Origin: a bacterium
GTDB taxonomy: Bacteria > Bacillota > Clostridia > Lachnospirales > Lachnospiraceae
DNA length: 64,000 nt
Direction of reading: 5' to 3'
Assembly: GCA_023664305.1 (NCBI GenBank)
Contig: JAMPFT010000010.1
Span: 1-64,000, forward strand
This document shows positions 16,552-24,909 of this stretch, in pieces. The notes beneath the pieces were generated by a model that saw nothing but the letters and a program-made list of their open reading frames with translations, was not told the origin of the DNA and ran no database searches. The translations under genes and the position numbers were made by a program. The stretch's first letter is position 1. Every line of letters starts with the position of its first letter.

Positions 16552-17551
16552 ATACAGCAGGGAGCCTGTGGATTACAGGCTGTTGTGGCTTAGATTTTTG
16601 CGGAAAATCCGGATTGTACCTGTCGCCGTGCTTGCCGGTATCGTGTTGGTGGGAGCATGTCATTTTTATGTCAAAACGGCGGCGGTCGGAGGGAGAACCT
16701 ATCAGACCGAATCGGTTTTCTACATTGATTTTGCGGAGGACGCCCTGGGGGAAGAATATGATTACTATAATTATTATACCTGGGGCGAGGTGATTCACAC
16801 CGACTTTTTCACGGATTATGTCTTTGAGAAAATGGGCGGCGCGCTCTCTGAGGAGGAGATTGTCTCGTATATTGCCGCCACGATCGATTCAGACGTCCGC
16901 TACCTTTATGTGCGTTGCAGCACCCATTCCCCGGAGCTTTCGCTGAAGCTTGCTTCCGTTATGGAAGAGGCCGTGCCGAAATATGCGGATCTCAGAAAAG
17001 AAATACAGACGATTGAGATCGCGAAGGTCGGGGACACGGTCAGGGACAGCTCGAAGCTCAGGATCGGAAACGCCTGTTTTCTGGGAGGATGTCTCGGTTT
17101 TTTTGTGTCGGTGCTCTGGATTCTAATTGTGCTGATTGTCGATACCGCGGTCTATCTTCCGTCCGCCGTCGAAAAGAGATACCGTGTTACCTGCCTCGGC
17201 GCGCCGTTTATGCCGGAATTTGCGCCGAATTGGAGTTATGTCCTGAAGGACGCCGTAAAGATTGCGGCGGTCTATGCGGACCGGGATTTTCAGGAGACGG
17301 AGCTGAAAATACAGGGCGACAGAGAGAGAAATGTCATAAGCTGCAGAAATCCGGTAGAGCATCCGGAAGAGCTGGAGCGGATCAGGGAATGTGATAAGGT
17401 ACTCCTTGTTCTGAAGGCGGGATGTAAAAACAGCAAAGTCTTTGAGCGTCTGCTGGAACAGCTGGGACGTCAGGAGATAAAGGTCGATGCCGTGATTTTG
17501 ACTTCCGTCGATGAGAAACTGTTTTCTGCATATTATAGGAGCAAGGGATGA
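16538..17551 (+). CDS. Wzz-like polysaccharide co-polymerase
   Basis: A 337-residue membrane protein. TM1 is near 28-45 (VAVLAGIVLVGACHFYV), an extracellular section of about 140 residues follows, and TM2 is near 185-205. A cytoplasmic C-terminal part of about 120 residues resembles a degenerate BY-kinase-type domain (CDKVLLVLKAGCKNSKVFER). No Walker A is seen, so it is not an active tyrosine kinase. ATG 16538 is supported by AGAAAGG eight to nine bases upstream. It probably sets chain length for the polymer assembled by the neighbouring EpsG-like protein, whose start overlaps its stop by four bases. Confidence 0.65.
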   Translation: MWECEYSREPVDYRLLWLRFLRKIRIVPVAVLAGIVLVGACHFYVKTAAVGGRTYQTESVFYIDFAEDALGEEYDYYNYYTWGEVIHTDFFTDYVFEKMGGALSEEEIVSYIAATIDSDVRYLYVRCSTHSPELSLKLASVMEEAVPKYADLRKEIQTIEIAKVGDTVRDSSKLRIGNACFLGGCLGFFVSVLWILIVLIVDTAVYLPSAVEKRYRVTCLGAPFMPEFAPNWSYVLKDAVKIAAVYADRDFQETELKIQGDRERNVISCRNPVEHPEELERIRECDKVLLVLKAGCKNSKVFERLLEQLGRQEIKVDAVILTSVDEKLFSAYYRSKG

Positions 17552-18651
17552 TTCTGTATTTACTGATAACGGCGCTTACGGTATTTATGGCTTACTTCGT
17601 AAACGGCGCCTATGCGGGGAAACCGTATATAATGGGCGGAACGGCCGCAAAAAGAAGGCAGGAGCTGCTGAACACGGTGCTCCTGACAGGAATTTTTACG
17701 GTTTTGTTTGCGCTGTCGGCTCTGCGGATCGGTATCGGAAACGACTACTGGGTTTACAGGGACAATTTTCTGCATATTATCAGCGGAGATACAAAGGTAT
17801 CCTATGAGATCGGTTTTAAGGCGCTGGTAAAGGTTCTCCAGGGACTGTTCGGATTTGACAATTACCGGATTGTATTTGCGGTCATGGCGTTTCTGACAAG
17901 CCTTTTCTTTGTAAAGGGGATATTTGACAATACGGACTGGTTTGCGATGTCCTTTTTCCTTTTCATGGCAAACGGGTTCTACTTCATGAGCTTCAGCAAC
18001 GTGCGGTACTATTTTGTGCTGGCGGTCTGTACCTATGCCATGAGATTTTTGTTCGAAAAAAAGTATTTCAAATTTGTTTTCTGGATTGTGTTTGCCTCCC
18101 TTTTTCACAAATCCGTCTTAGTGGTCATACCGGTGTATCTGGCCGCTTATTACCTGAAATGGAACAAAAGGACGGTCTGGCTTGTCCCGGCGGCCTGCGC
18201 GGCGCTTGGACTGGGGAAAGCGGTGTTCAGAAGATTGATGTTTGTGTTCTACCCGTATTACGAGGGGGATGCGATTCTGGACGTGGAGAGCGTTTCCTAT
18301 GCCAATATTGTAAAATGTCTGGCGGTGCTGGTCCTTGCGGCGCTATACTATAAAAAGGCCGTCAAAGGAAATCCCAAAGCGGAAACGTTTTTTAACCTGA
18401 ATCTTTTCGCGCTGATTATCTACAGCTTCGGCTATTATATTCTGGAGACGTCGCGGATCTGCTATTACATGATGCTGGGGCATGTGTTTTTGATACCGAT
18501 CGTTTTAAAGGCAATCGGGAATAAGCGGCAGAAAATCTTTTTCCTCGGTTCCGTGATACTGGCTTATTCGGCGTATCTGGTAATCTTTATTTTAAAGAGC
18601 AGGGAGCCGTCGGTGCTTTTGCTGCCCTATATGACATGGCTGTTTACATGA
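17548..18651 (+). CDS. EpsG-family polysaccharide polymerase-like protein
   Basis: A 367-residue protein with about ten membrane segments and the EpsG/Wzy features RIGIGNDYWVYRDNF near residue 60 and NVRYYFVLAVCTYAMRFLF in the middle. EpsG proteins are thought to polymerise exopolysaccharide repeat units outside the membrane. The start overlaps the Wzz-like gene (ATGA). It is the last gene of the 12.1-18.7 kb operon; genes beyond are on the opposite strand. No terminator with a clear T-run is visible. Confidence 0.7.
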   Translation: MILYLLITALTVFMAYFVNGAYAGKPYIMGGTAAKRRQELLNTVLLTGIFTVLFALSALRIGIGNDYWVYRDNFLHIISGDTKVSYEIGFKALVKVLQGLFGFDNYRIVFAVMAFLTSLFFVKGIFDNTDWFAMSFFLFMANGFYFMSFSNVRYYFVLAVCTYAMRFLFEKKYFKFVFWIVFASLFHKSVLVVIPVYLAAYYLKWNKRTVWLVPAACAALGLGKAVFRRLMFVFYPYYEGDAILDVESVSYANIVKCLAVLVLAALYYKKAVKGNPKAETFFNLNLFALIIYSFGYYILETSRICYYMMLGHVFLIPIVLKAIGNKRQKIFFLGSVILAYSAYLVIFILKSREPSVLLLPYMTWLFT

Positions 18652-18735
18652 TTTGCGCCGTTTCCGTAATTTTTCCGTCAGCCATAGACAGCACCCTGTC
18701 GTAGCGCGCCAGCAAAGAATGCTTTTCTCTCCAAA
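18644..18735 (-). pseudogene. C-terminal scrap of an ABC ATPase
   Basis: On the minus strand, about 30 codons ending at TAA 18644 read REKHSLLARYDRVLSMADGK. This resembles the stretch after the H-loop of ABC exporter ATPases (typically a Y/FDRVL-x-M-x-DGKI pattern). No start, Walker motif or longer frame is present. It lies directly downstream of bceB-like permease and overlaps the end of the EpsG-like gene. It is probably debris; the assignment is tentative. Confidence 0.35.
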
Positions 18736-18737
18736 AT

Positions 18738-20717
18738 CTAATATAAATACGCGTCCGGCAGCACATTCCGCTTCATACTGAGATAAGCGATCACGGTATA
18801 AATCAGGTACACCAGGAAAAACAACCCCAGGGAAATCGCCAGAATTACGGCCGGGCTGCTGGCACCTGTCATGGTGCCCGGCTCCACCCCGCGGCACAGA
18901 TTTAGGGTAAAGGGAATGGCAATCACGACCGGGGGAACTGCCGGCAGTAAAAAGTAAATTGCAAGCTGCCGGGACAACGTCCGCCGCATTTCACGGGAAT
19001 CCTGTCCCAGCTTGCGGAGCAGCTCAAACTGGCGGCGGTAACGTTCCGCCTCGCTAAGCAGTTGGACGGTCAAAACGGTGGCGGCGGTCATGGCGAGGGT
19101 CAGAGCCAGGTAGAAAAGGGGGAACACCGACATCGCGGACCACACGGCAGTGTCGGCCATGTTTACGGATTTGGAATAGAGGAGATCCCAAGCGTCGCAG
19201 AGGACGTGAACGCCGTCCGTCGCCCGCTCCGCGAGAGACAGCTGAAGCTCCACCATCTGCTGCGCTGTGAAGTTGTACTCCGTCATGGCGGCCAGGGCGT
19301 ACCGGATTACCGGGCGGGTCTCGCAGACCTCATCCGGAACGACCAGCAGAAGCTGGTGGCCGTTGCCGTTCCAAAGGTGTTGGGCAAACTGCTCCGTATA
19401 AATCCGGCCCGGAGACAGGGTCTTACCATTCAATGAAAGAGGCTGATTCCAGCGGCTGAGCGCATCCTTCAGATAAGGCATACAGTGGACGATATAACGG
19501 TCAGGCTCTGCTTCCGCCGCGGGAAGCTGAAGCATATCCCGCAGGGCGGCGTAATCGCTGTACGCCATGAGTACGGCTCCGTTATAATCGTGGTCATAGC
19601 TGTACAGGAGGTAGCCTGCGTTTTCCTCCAGATATTTTACCAGGGAATCGCTGTTGCCCTTGTAGAGCCTGTACTGCCATAACGCGGTCAGAGGAAGCTG
19701 CTCCGTCATGTATTCCCGGCACTGCTCCGCGTGGCTTTCCTGATCGGATACGAACAGTAAATCAAAAGAGTCCCTCTCCAGCCGCCCCTGGAAAATACCG
19801 TTGAACACCAGACCGGCTCCTTCCGTCAGCAGGGTGGCGGTAAAGAGCAGCGAGACCGTCGCCATGACGATCCCCATCGCCGCCAGCTTTGCGGTCAGGG
19901 AGCGGAAGAGGATCAGATTCTGTCCCCGGTATTTCCGCTCCGGCTTTCGGTTAAACCAGGCCGGGACGCCGGAGGAAAAGCTGGTAAAGAAACCGTATAG
20001 GAACGCGATGACACATCCCGCGCCAAGGACGCCGATCAGCAGCTTCTTTGCCGTCATCAGCAGAACCGTCCCCGCAAGCCCCAAGACGATGGAGGCCGTA
20101 AATAAGGTTTTGCGCGTCTTGCTCTTTTTCAAAAGCTCCGCCTCATTCTGCCGCTCAAAATAAATGAGATCATATATTTTCATGCGGCGGATCCGTTTCC
20201 GGCTTCGGAACAGCGCAAAGAAAAAGATTGCGGCAAAATAGAGAAAGGTGAGTCCGATGGCTTTCGGGGAAAAACGGTACTGAAAATGATAGGGCGTACC
20301 GAACATGGTCAGCAGGATGGCGCGGAGCGCCTGATAGACCAGATTGCCGAGCGGGATGCCGAACAGCAGCGCGACTCCGCCCACCCAGAGGTTCTCCAGA
20401 AAAAACAGGCGGGCCACCTGTCTGTTCTCCAGTCCGATGAGCAGATAGGTTCCCAGCTCCCGGCTGCGGCGGGACAGCATAAAGCCTGTTGTGTAGGACA
20501 CCAGCCATCCGATGATAAAAATGACTACGATACTGGCAAGCACAATCGTCACGGTCATATTATCCAGCAGGCCGGACAGGCTGTGAATTTCCTCGGAAAA
20601 GACAAGACAGTTGAAGGCGTAAAGCATGGCGCATACCATGACGATTGTGACAAAATAAATCAGGTAATCGGCGGCCTGCCGCCTGGCGCCTCGGAGGGAC
20701 AGTTTAGATAACGTCAC
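18738..20717 (-). CDS. BceB-type ABC permease (peptide antibiotic resistance)
   Basis: A 659-residue permease of the BceB/FtsX type. Membrane segments cluster as TM1 (about 25-45), TM2-4 (to about 155), TM5-7 (about 195-310), then a large extracellular domain (about 310-530), then TM8-10. This ten-TM plan with a domain between TM7 and TM8 defines BceB transporters, which detach bacitracin or lantibiotics from lipid II targets and act as sensor for BceS. GTG 20717 is chosen because GGGAGG lies eight bases upstream; the start overlaps the ATPase stop. The two-component genes lie 2.5 kb away on the same strand. Confidence 0.85.
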   Translation of the reverse strand: MTLSKLSLRGARRQAADYLIYFVTIVMVCAMLYAFNCLVFSEEIHSLSGLLDNMTVTIVLASIVVIFIIGWLVSYTTGFMLSRRSRELGTYLLIGLENRQVARLFFLENLWVGGVALLFGIPLGNLVYQALRAILLTMFGTPYHFQYRFSPKAIGLTFLYFAAIFFFALFRSRKRIRRMKIYDLIYFERQNEAELLKKSKTRKTLFTASIVLGLAGTVLLMTAKKLLIGVLGAGCVIAFLYGFFTSFSSGVPAWFNRKPERKYRGQNLILFRSLTAKLAAMGIVMATVSLLFTATLLTEGAGLVFNGIFQGRLERDSFDLLFVSDQESHAEQCREYMTEQLPLTALWQYRLYKGNSDSLVKYLEENAGYLLYSYDHDYNGAVLMAYSDYAALRDMLQLPAAEAEPDRYIVHCMPYLKDALSRWNQPLSLNGKTLSPGRIYTEQFAQHLWNGNGHQLLLVVPDEVCETRPVIRYALAAMTEYNFTAQQMVELQLSLAERATDGVHVLCDAWDLLYSKSVNMADTAVWSAMSVFPLFYLALTLAMTAATVLTVQLLSEAERYRRQFELLRKLGQDSREMRRTLSRQLAIYFLLPAVPPVVIAIPFTLNLCRGVEPGTMTGASSPAVILAISLGLFFLVYLIYTVIAYLSMKRNVLPDAYLY

Positions 20718-21462
20718 TGATATCACCTCCCAACAAAGCCAGCACGTCTAATATCTCGTGGTAGAATACGTTGCGGCTGCGCTCTCCCCGGAGCAGCTCG
20801 TTAAAAAGACGCCCGTCCTTCAAAAACAGAACGCGCCCCGCGTAGCTTGCGCTGTATGCGTCATGGGTCACCATAAGGATGGTGGCGTCCATATCCTGAT
20901 TCATCCGGGTCATAATCTCCAGCAGATTTTTCGATGCGCCGGAGTCCAGGGCTCCGGTAGGTTCGTCCGCCAGCAGCAGAGACTGTCCCGCGACCATCGC
21001 CCTGGCGCAGGCGGCCCGCTGCTTCTGTCCGCCCGACACCTGATAGGGGAACTTGCCCAATACGTCCCCGATGCCCAATTTTGCGGCTGTGTTCTGTACC
21101 CGGCTTTGCACCGCTTTCGGGTCGGAGTGGTTGAGAGTCAGCGCCAGCCCGATATTTTCCTCCAGCGTCAGCGTGTCGAGCAGATTGAAATCCTGGAAGA
21201 CAAAGCCCAGCTTTTCCCGGCGAAACCTCGCCAGCTCGCCGGAGGGCAGCTCTGCGATGCTCTCTCCATCCAACAGAATGTCCCCCGCGCTGACGGTATC
21301 GATAGTGGAGATACAGTTGAGCAGGGTGGTCTTGCCGCTGCCGGACGCGCCCATGATAGCGATAAACTCGCCGTCCGCCACGGTAAAGCTCACCCGGTCC
21401 AGCGCCTTGGTGACATTGTTTCCGGTTCCGTAATATTTTTCGATATTTTGTACTTGCAGCAT
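20704..21462 (-). CDS. BceA-type ABC ATPase
   Basis: A 252-residue ATP-binding subunit of the MacB/BceA class. Walker A is MGASGSGKT, Q-loop FVFQDFNLLD, signature VSGGQKQRAACARA, Walker B LLLADEPTGALD, H-loop MVTHD. The start at ATG 21462 follows GGAGGAATCCGT. It overlaps the permease by 14 bases. A long leader with a 17-base-arm hairpin and a BceR-like operator lie upstream, so expression is probably induced by the BceRS-like system at 23255-24909. Confidence 0.9.
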   Translation of the reverse strand: MLQVQNIEKYYGTGNNVTKALDRVSFTVADGEFIAIMGASGSGKTTLLNCISTIDTVSAGDILLDGESIAELPSGELARFRREKLGFVFQDFNLLDTLTLEENIGLALTLNHSDPKAVQSRVQNTAAKLGIGDVLGKFPYQVSGGQKQRAACARAMVAGQSLLLADEPTGALDSGASKNLLEIMTRMNQDMDATILMVTHDAYSASYAGRVLFLKDGRLFNELLRGERSRNVFYHEILDVLALLGGDISDVI

Positions 21463-21495
21463 ACGGATTCCTCCTTTGTCGTGGGAAGTGTGCAA

Positions 21496-21559
21496 AGATT
21501 TTCTAAGCCCGCAAGAGGGTGCGTAGCACACCTCTTTAGTACGCGGACTAAGAAAATCT
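21496..21559 (-). repeat. long hairpin in bceA leader
   Basis: AGATTTTCTAAGCCCGC (21496-21512) and GCGGACTAAGAAAATCT (21543-21559) are complementary at 15 of 17 positions. The hairpin lies inside the inferred 5' leader of the ATPase gene, between the extended -10 at 21592 and the start at 21462. It could affect mRNA stability or transcription. Confidence 0.4.
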
Positions 21560-21591
21560 AAGTTGCGCAAACTATTTTGAGGCACATCCTT

Positions 21592-21655
21592 AGGATAGCA
21601 CAAAAGAGGAATCGGTTGTATCGAATTGATATGGATTTTCCTTACGTTTTTGTAA
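21592..21655 (-). promoter_or_regulatory. bceAB promoter with BceR-like operator
   Basis: On the minus strand, TTACAAAAACGTAA (21655-21642) fits the BceR-type consensus TNACA-N4-TGTAA with one mismatch, within a larger palindrome CTTAC-N6-GTAAG. About 45 bases downstream sits TGCTATCCT, an extended -10 (TATCCT at 21597-21592). Operator location upstream of a weak -35 is normal for BceR activation. The motif match is seen; binding is inferred. Confidence 0.5.
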
Positions 21656-21701
21656 GATTGGCGCAGAACGGGCAGCTCCGCCCGCGAGATGCTTCCCGTG
21701 A

Positions 21702-21758
21702 ACATTCTGTCTGGTTGCTGTTTTTAGATTGCATTACAGTTACGTTCACTCGTTACAG
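21702..21758. repeat. left flank repeat of the 21.8-23.1 kb islet
   Basis: This 57-base segment resembles 23135-23191 at about two-thirds of positions without gaps, best at CATTCTGTCTG and ATTGCAT. The two copies flank the toxin-antitoxin/GNAT islet in direct orientation. They may mark an old insertion or duplication. Confidence 0.35.
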
Positions 21759-21784
21759 AGGAAGCTCCTTTTTACAGAAAAATA

Positions 21785-21815
21785 TAGTGTAAACGACTGG
21801 ATTTTTTGTTATAAT
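21785..21815 (+). promoter_or_regulatory. shared promoter cassette, copy 1
   Basis: TAGTGTAA (from 21785) and TATAAT (21810-21815), with GTGTAA as -35 at 17-base spacing, drive the antitoxin-like gene at 21860. The surrounding 35 bases are nearly identical to the sequence before the Rpn gene (33837-33867) and similar before the second antitoxin (36055-36085). Confidence 0.7.
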
Positions 21816-21859
21816 AGAATTTGGATAATAAAAATGAAGATCGATCAGGAGGTGGTTAT

Positions 21860-22123
21860 ATGGCACCAGCAGCATTGCAGGTAAACGATATGTTGAATAC
21901 ACTGGAAAAAGAAGATTATGAGATGGTAGTAAATTATATTCAGTTTCTTTCTGAAAAGAGAAAAAAGGAACATAAAATCAGTATAGAAAAGAACTCCGCA
22001 AGCAATTCAGAAAAGGGAGGAATTAAGTTGGGATTGTTTAATGGAATGAAGTATATTGCCGACGGACATGACATTGATGAATGTAATGATGAAATTGCTG
22101 AAATGTTTGGAGTGAATGACTGA
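21860..22123 (+). CDS. antitoxin-like small protein
   Basis: An 87-residue hydrophilic protein starting MAPAALQVNDMLNTLEKEDY, with a coiled LSEKRKKEH segment and an acidic tail (DECNDEIAEMFGVND). Size, charge and position directly before a PIN-domain gene (the stop overlaps the toxin ATG) fit a type II antitoxin of the DUF2281-like kind. AGGAGGTGG precedes ATG 21860. Its toxin partner is frameshifted, so the antitoxin may be an orphan survivor. Confidence 0.6.
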   Translation: MAPAALQVNDMLNTLEKEDYEMVVNYIQFLSEKRKKEHKISIEKNSASNSEKGGIKLGLFNGMKYIADGHDIDECNDEIAEMFGVND

Positions 22124-22517
22124 TGAATATTTTGGTTGATACCCATATTGCTATGTGGTCAGTGTTTGATGCAGATAAGTTATCGAAAAAAGCGCGGGAT
22201 ATTCTTAGCGACAGCGAAAATGAATTTTTCTACAGTGCGGTTTCGGTTTGGGTAAGGGTATTGCCAGACCGGACTTAAGCATTGCCGAGGGGGAGATATT
22301 TGCCAAGTGTTGTGAAATGGCAGGTTTTCGTGAGCTTTCGCTTAATAAGAGCCATGTGTTTGCTTTGAAAACGCTTAAACGATCTGAAGCTGCTCCAAAG
22401 CACAAAGCTCCATTTGACCGTATTCTTATATGTCAGGCAAAAATAGAGAATATGAAATTTCTTACGCATGATTCATTGATTCCATATTATGAGGAGTCTT
22501 TTATCATTTCTGTGTAG
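22123..22517 (+). pseudogene. VapC-like PIN toxin, frameshifted
   Basis: A type II toxin ribonuclease relic. The first frame reads MNILVDTHIAMWSVFDADKL, with the first catalytic Asp in the LVDTH motif, up to SAVSVW, then hits a TAA at 22276. The remainder is in another frame from about 22250: KGIARPDLSIAEGE to APFDRILICQAK and FLTHDSLIPYY, including the later catalytic acidic residues. A small indel near 22245 splits the gene. The expected intact length is about 130 residues. It overlaps the antitoxin-like gene by one base. Confidence 0.75.
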
Positions 22518-22615
22518 AATATATTGGATTGATTTGACGAAATGAGATCTTAGCTTGCTGCTTCAGATTATGCAGCGGGGTATTGATTTACAAATCAGGA
22601 GTTACAGGGGATAAA

Positions 22616-23092
22616 ATGGAGCTTGATTCAAATCAGATTGATGAAGCGATTAAGATTATGAGGGAAGTTGCTGCGTGGGGGCGAAATAAAGGCTTTCGCA
22701 TCTGGCGGGATGAATGGCTGACAAAAGAGGAACTGATTACGATAGATGCGCAGCCAGAGAATTTTTATATTGGTAAAATAGATGGCGTTGCAGTTTGTGC
22801 GTTTATTTTACAACGGAGAGATTCCGAGTACTGGGCTGATACGGAAAATGAAGCTGTGTATTTGCACAAACTTTGTGTAAAACGGGAATTTGCCGGTAAA
22901 AGCATGACAGGTTTCATTATTGAGGCGATCAAAGAGCTTTGCAAAGAGAAGGGGATAAAGTATATACGATTGGATACAGCGCTTGATGAAGAAGCTGTAA
23001 AGAAGATATATTTAAAATTGGGATTTAAAATTGTGGATATTATAGATTATCCCAATGGGCGATCTGTTGCATTATATGAGTTAGAGGTATAA
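22616..23092 (+). CDS. GNAT N-acetyltransferase
   Basis: A 158-residue cytosolic acetyltransferase of the GNAT fold. Acetyl-CoA-binding motif A is around KLCVKREFAGKSMTGFIIEA, followed by the beta-5/alpha-4 region (IKYIRLDTALDEEAVKKIYL) and the typical KLGFKIV ending. The substrate is unknown; small-molecule or aminoglycoside-like acetylation cannot be decided. A CAGGGGAT site precedes ATG 22616. It is part of the islet separating bceAB from bceRS. Confidence 0.8.
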   Translation: MELDSNQIDEAIKIMREVAAWGRNKGFRIWRDEWLTKEELITIDAQPENFYIGKIDGVAVCAFILQRRDSEYWADTENEAVYLHKLCVKREFAGKSMTGFIIEAIKELCKEKGIKYIRLDTALDEEAVKKIYLKLGFKIVDIIDYPNGRSVALYELEV

Positions 23093-23134
23093 ATTCGGGC
23101 TTACAGAGCAGCCGGAAGAGATCGCCTCCTGCGA

Positions 23135-23191
23135 GCATTCTGTCTGATTGTCGCATTTGAATTGCATCGCAGTCACACTCATTTGCTGCGG
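23135..23191. repeat. right flank repeat of the 21.8-23.1 kb islet
   Basis: Partner of 21702-21758 in the same orientation. Shared words include CATTCTGTCTG, ATTGCAT and CAGT. The rest of 23093-23254 contains no gene. Confidence 0.35.
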
Positions 23192-23254
23192 AATCCCGGC
23201 AGGTGCCTTCAGGCGTGAGCAGAAGTTATAGTTTTAAGCCACTCTAAGGGTATT

Positions 23255-24247
23255 TTATTCCGCCGGAAAGGTCAGCGTCACACAGGTTCCGGCTCCCTCT
23301 ATCGACTGAATCTGCAGGCCGATTTCCAAAGCGTCCGCCAGCCGCTTGCAGAGATACAGTCCCATACCGGTGGAGCCGCCCCGGCTTCTGCCGTTTCTTC
23401 CGGTAAAGCCTCTGTCGAAGACGCGGGGCAGTTCATGGGCAGGGATACCAGGCCCGTTGTCCTGAACGGCAAGCTGCATCTGCCGCCCCAGCCTCCTGCC
23501 GGACAATGTGATAACAGGGCTTTCCCCGCGATACCGGGCGGCGTTTTGCAAAAGCTGTCCCAGCATGAACGCCGCCCACTTCCTGTCCGTATAAACGCGC
23601 CCGTCCAGATTTTCTGTCTCCACCCGGACGCCGTTTTCGATCAGCAGGGCTCTGTGAGCCTGAACCGCCTCCTCGCAGATCGCGGAAAGCTTTGTCCTGC
23701 AAACAATAAAATCCTTTTCCGGGCTTTCGCTTCTGGCATAGTACAGGGCCCGCTCCACATGGGCGTCGATCTGCGCCAATTCCTTCGACAGCCTGCGTCT
23801 TGTATCGCTGTCCGTATTCCGGCAAATCAGCTTCGCCGCCGTGATGGGCGTCTTGATTTCATGCACCCACTGCTCAATATATTCCCGATATTCTTTTCCG
23901 GCGGCCTGCGCGTCCGACACGGTTTCGATCATGGACTTGCCGGACAGATGCAGCAGATCGAACAGCTTGCGCTCGTAGAGGCTGCGAGGTTTGGGCGCAC
24001 ACTCGGCAAAAAGATACCGTTGATCCAATTCGCTCATAATCGCCTGCAGCTCGCTCAATCGCTTTTTCATCCTCTGAAAACTGAAAAACTGCTCCAGCAA
24101 AAAAATCAGCAGGCACACGATCAGCAGAAGGACGACAACGCCCGGCTGTGTGCCTGTTGCAAGCAAAAAGGCAGCGGCCGCAAAAAGGAACGAGACGCTG
24201 AGGAGCATCCGTCCCAGTCTGTCTGTAATAAATTCTCCTGCCGTCAT
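23255..24247 (-). CDS. BceS-type intramembrane-sensing histidine kinase
   Basis: A 330-residue sensor kinase with two N-terminal membrane helices (about 14-31 and 36-54) and almost no extracellular loop, the hallmark of intramembrane-sensing kinases. The dimerisation box is WVHEIKTPI with phospho-accepting H129, and the ATPase part has QLLQNAARY (N box), VQDNGPGIP (G1) and GSTGMGLYLCKRLA (G2). ATG 24247 overlaps the regulator stop by four bases. These kinases are switched on through a BceAB transporter, here encoded at 18738-21462. The length is typical. Confidence 0.88.
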   Translation of the reverse strand: MTAGEFITDRLGRMLLSVSFLFAAAAFLLATGTQPGVVVLLLIVCLLIFLLEQFFSFQRMKKRLSELQAIMSELDQRYLFAECAPKPRSLYERKLFDLLHLSGKSMIETVSDAQAAGKEYREYIEQWVHEIKTPITAAKLICRNTDSDTRRRLSKELAQIDAHVERALYYARSESPEKDFIVCRTKLSAICEEAVQAHRALLIENGVRVETENLDGRVYTDRKWAAFMLGQLLQNAARYRGESPVITLSGRRLGRQMQLAVQDNGPGIPAHELPRVFDRGFTGRNGRSRGGSTGMGLYLCKRLADALEIGLQIQSIEGAGTCVTLTFPAE

Positions 24248-24909
24248 AGCTGATACCCCATTCCCCGGCGCGTCTTGATCGCGTCCGGCATCCCTAAGCC
24301 CTCCAGCTTGCCCCGCAAGCGGGTCACGTTGACGCTGAGGGTATTGTCGTCGATATAAATCTGACTGTCCCACAGCGCCTCGATCAGGTCCGCCCGCGAG
24401 ACGATTTCCCCGGTGTGGGTCATCAGGTGGGCTAAAATCTTCAGCTCGTTTCGGGTCAGCTCCGCCGTCCGCCCGTCGGCGGTCACGGTTCCCTTTGTCA
24501 GACTTAAGAAAAGCCCCGCCGCCTTTAAGCCCTCCGGCTCTGCGCTTTCGCCGCCGTTTCGCCGCAGGACAGCCTTGATCCGGGCCAGCAGGACGGGGAT
24601 ATTGTAGGGCTTGGTCACATAGTCGTCGCTGCCCAGGTTCAACGCCCGAAGCTCGTCCAAGGCGGAGGTTCGGCTGGTGACTACGATAATGGGCGCGATT
24701 TTCCGTATCGCGGCGCACAGGGAAAGCCCGTCCCGTCCGGGCAGACCCAGATCCAGAAGGACCAAATCAGGGGAGGCAGAGTACACCTGTTCCGGGAGAG
24801 CTTCAAAGTCCGTTACAGACAAAACCCGATACCCTTCATTCTCCAACAGAAAGGCCAGCTCCTCACGGATATCGGGGTCATCCTCAACAATCATAATGGT
24901 TTGCATCAT
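24244..24909 (-). CDS. BceR-type OmpR-family response regulator
   Basis: A 221-residue regulator. The receiver domain starts IMIVEDDPDIREELAF; the phospho-acceptor Asp is in LVLLDLGLPG, with the conserved Thr/Lys in VVTSRTS and DDYVTKPY. The C-terminal winged helix of OmpR/PhoB type has ELTRNELKILAHLMTH and LRGKLEGLG. AGGAGGTGT precedes the start; ATG 24906 is equally possible. It forms an operon with the kinase and presumably activates the bceAB promoter at 21592-21655. Confidence 0.88.
   Translation of the reverse strand: MMQTIMIVEDDPDIREELAFLLENEGYRVLSVTDFEALPEQVYSASPDLVLLDLGLPGRDGLSLCAAIRKIAPIIVVTSRTSALDELRALNLGSDDYVTKPYNIPVLLARIKAVLRRNGGESAEPEGLKAAGLFLSLTKGTVTADGRTAELTRNELKILAHLMTHTGEIVSRADLIEALWDSQIYIDDNTLSVNVTRLRGKLEGLGMPDAIKTRRGMGYQL

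Noticed and set aside
20704-21705. 333-codon version of the BceA-like ATPase starting at 21705
   Set aside because: The extra 81 codons run through the leader hairpin and promoter; the GGAGG-preceded ATG 21462 gives the normal family start.
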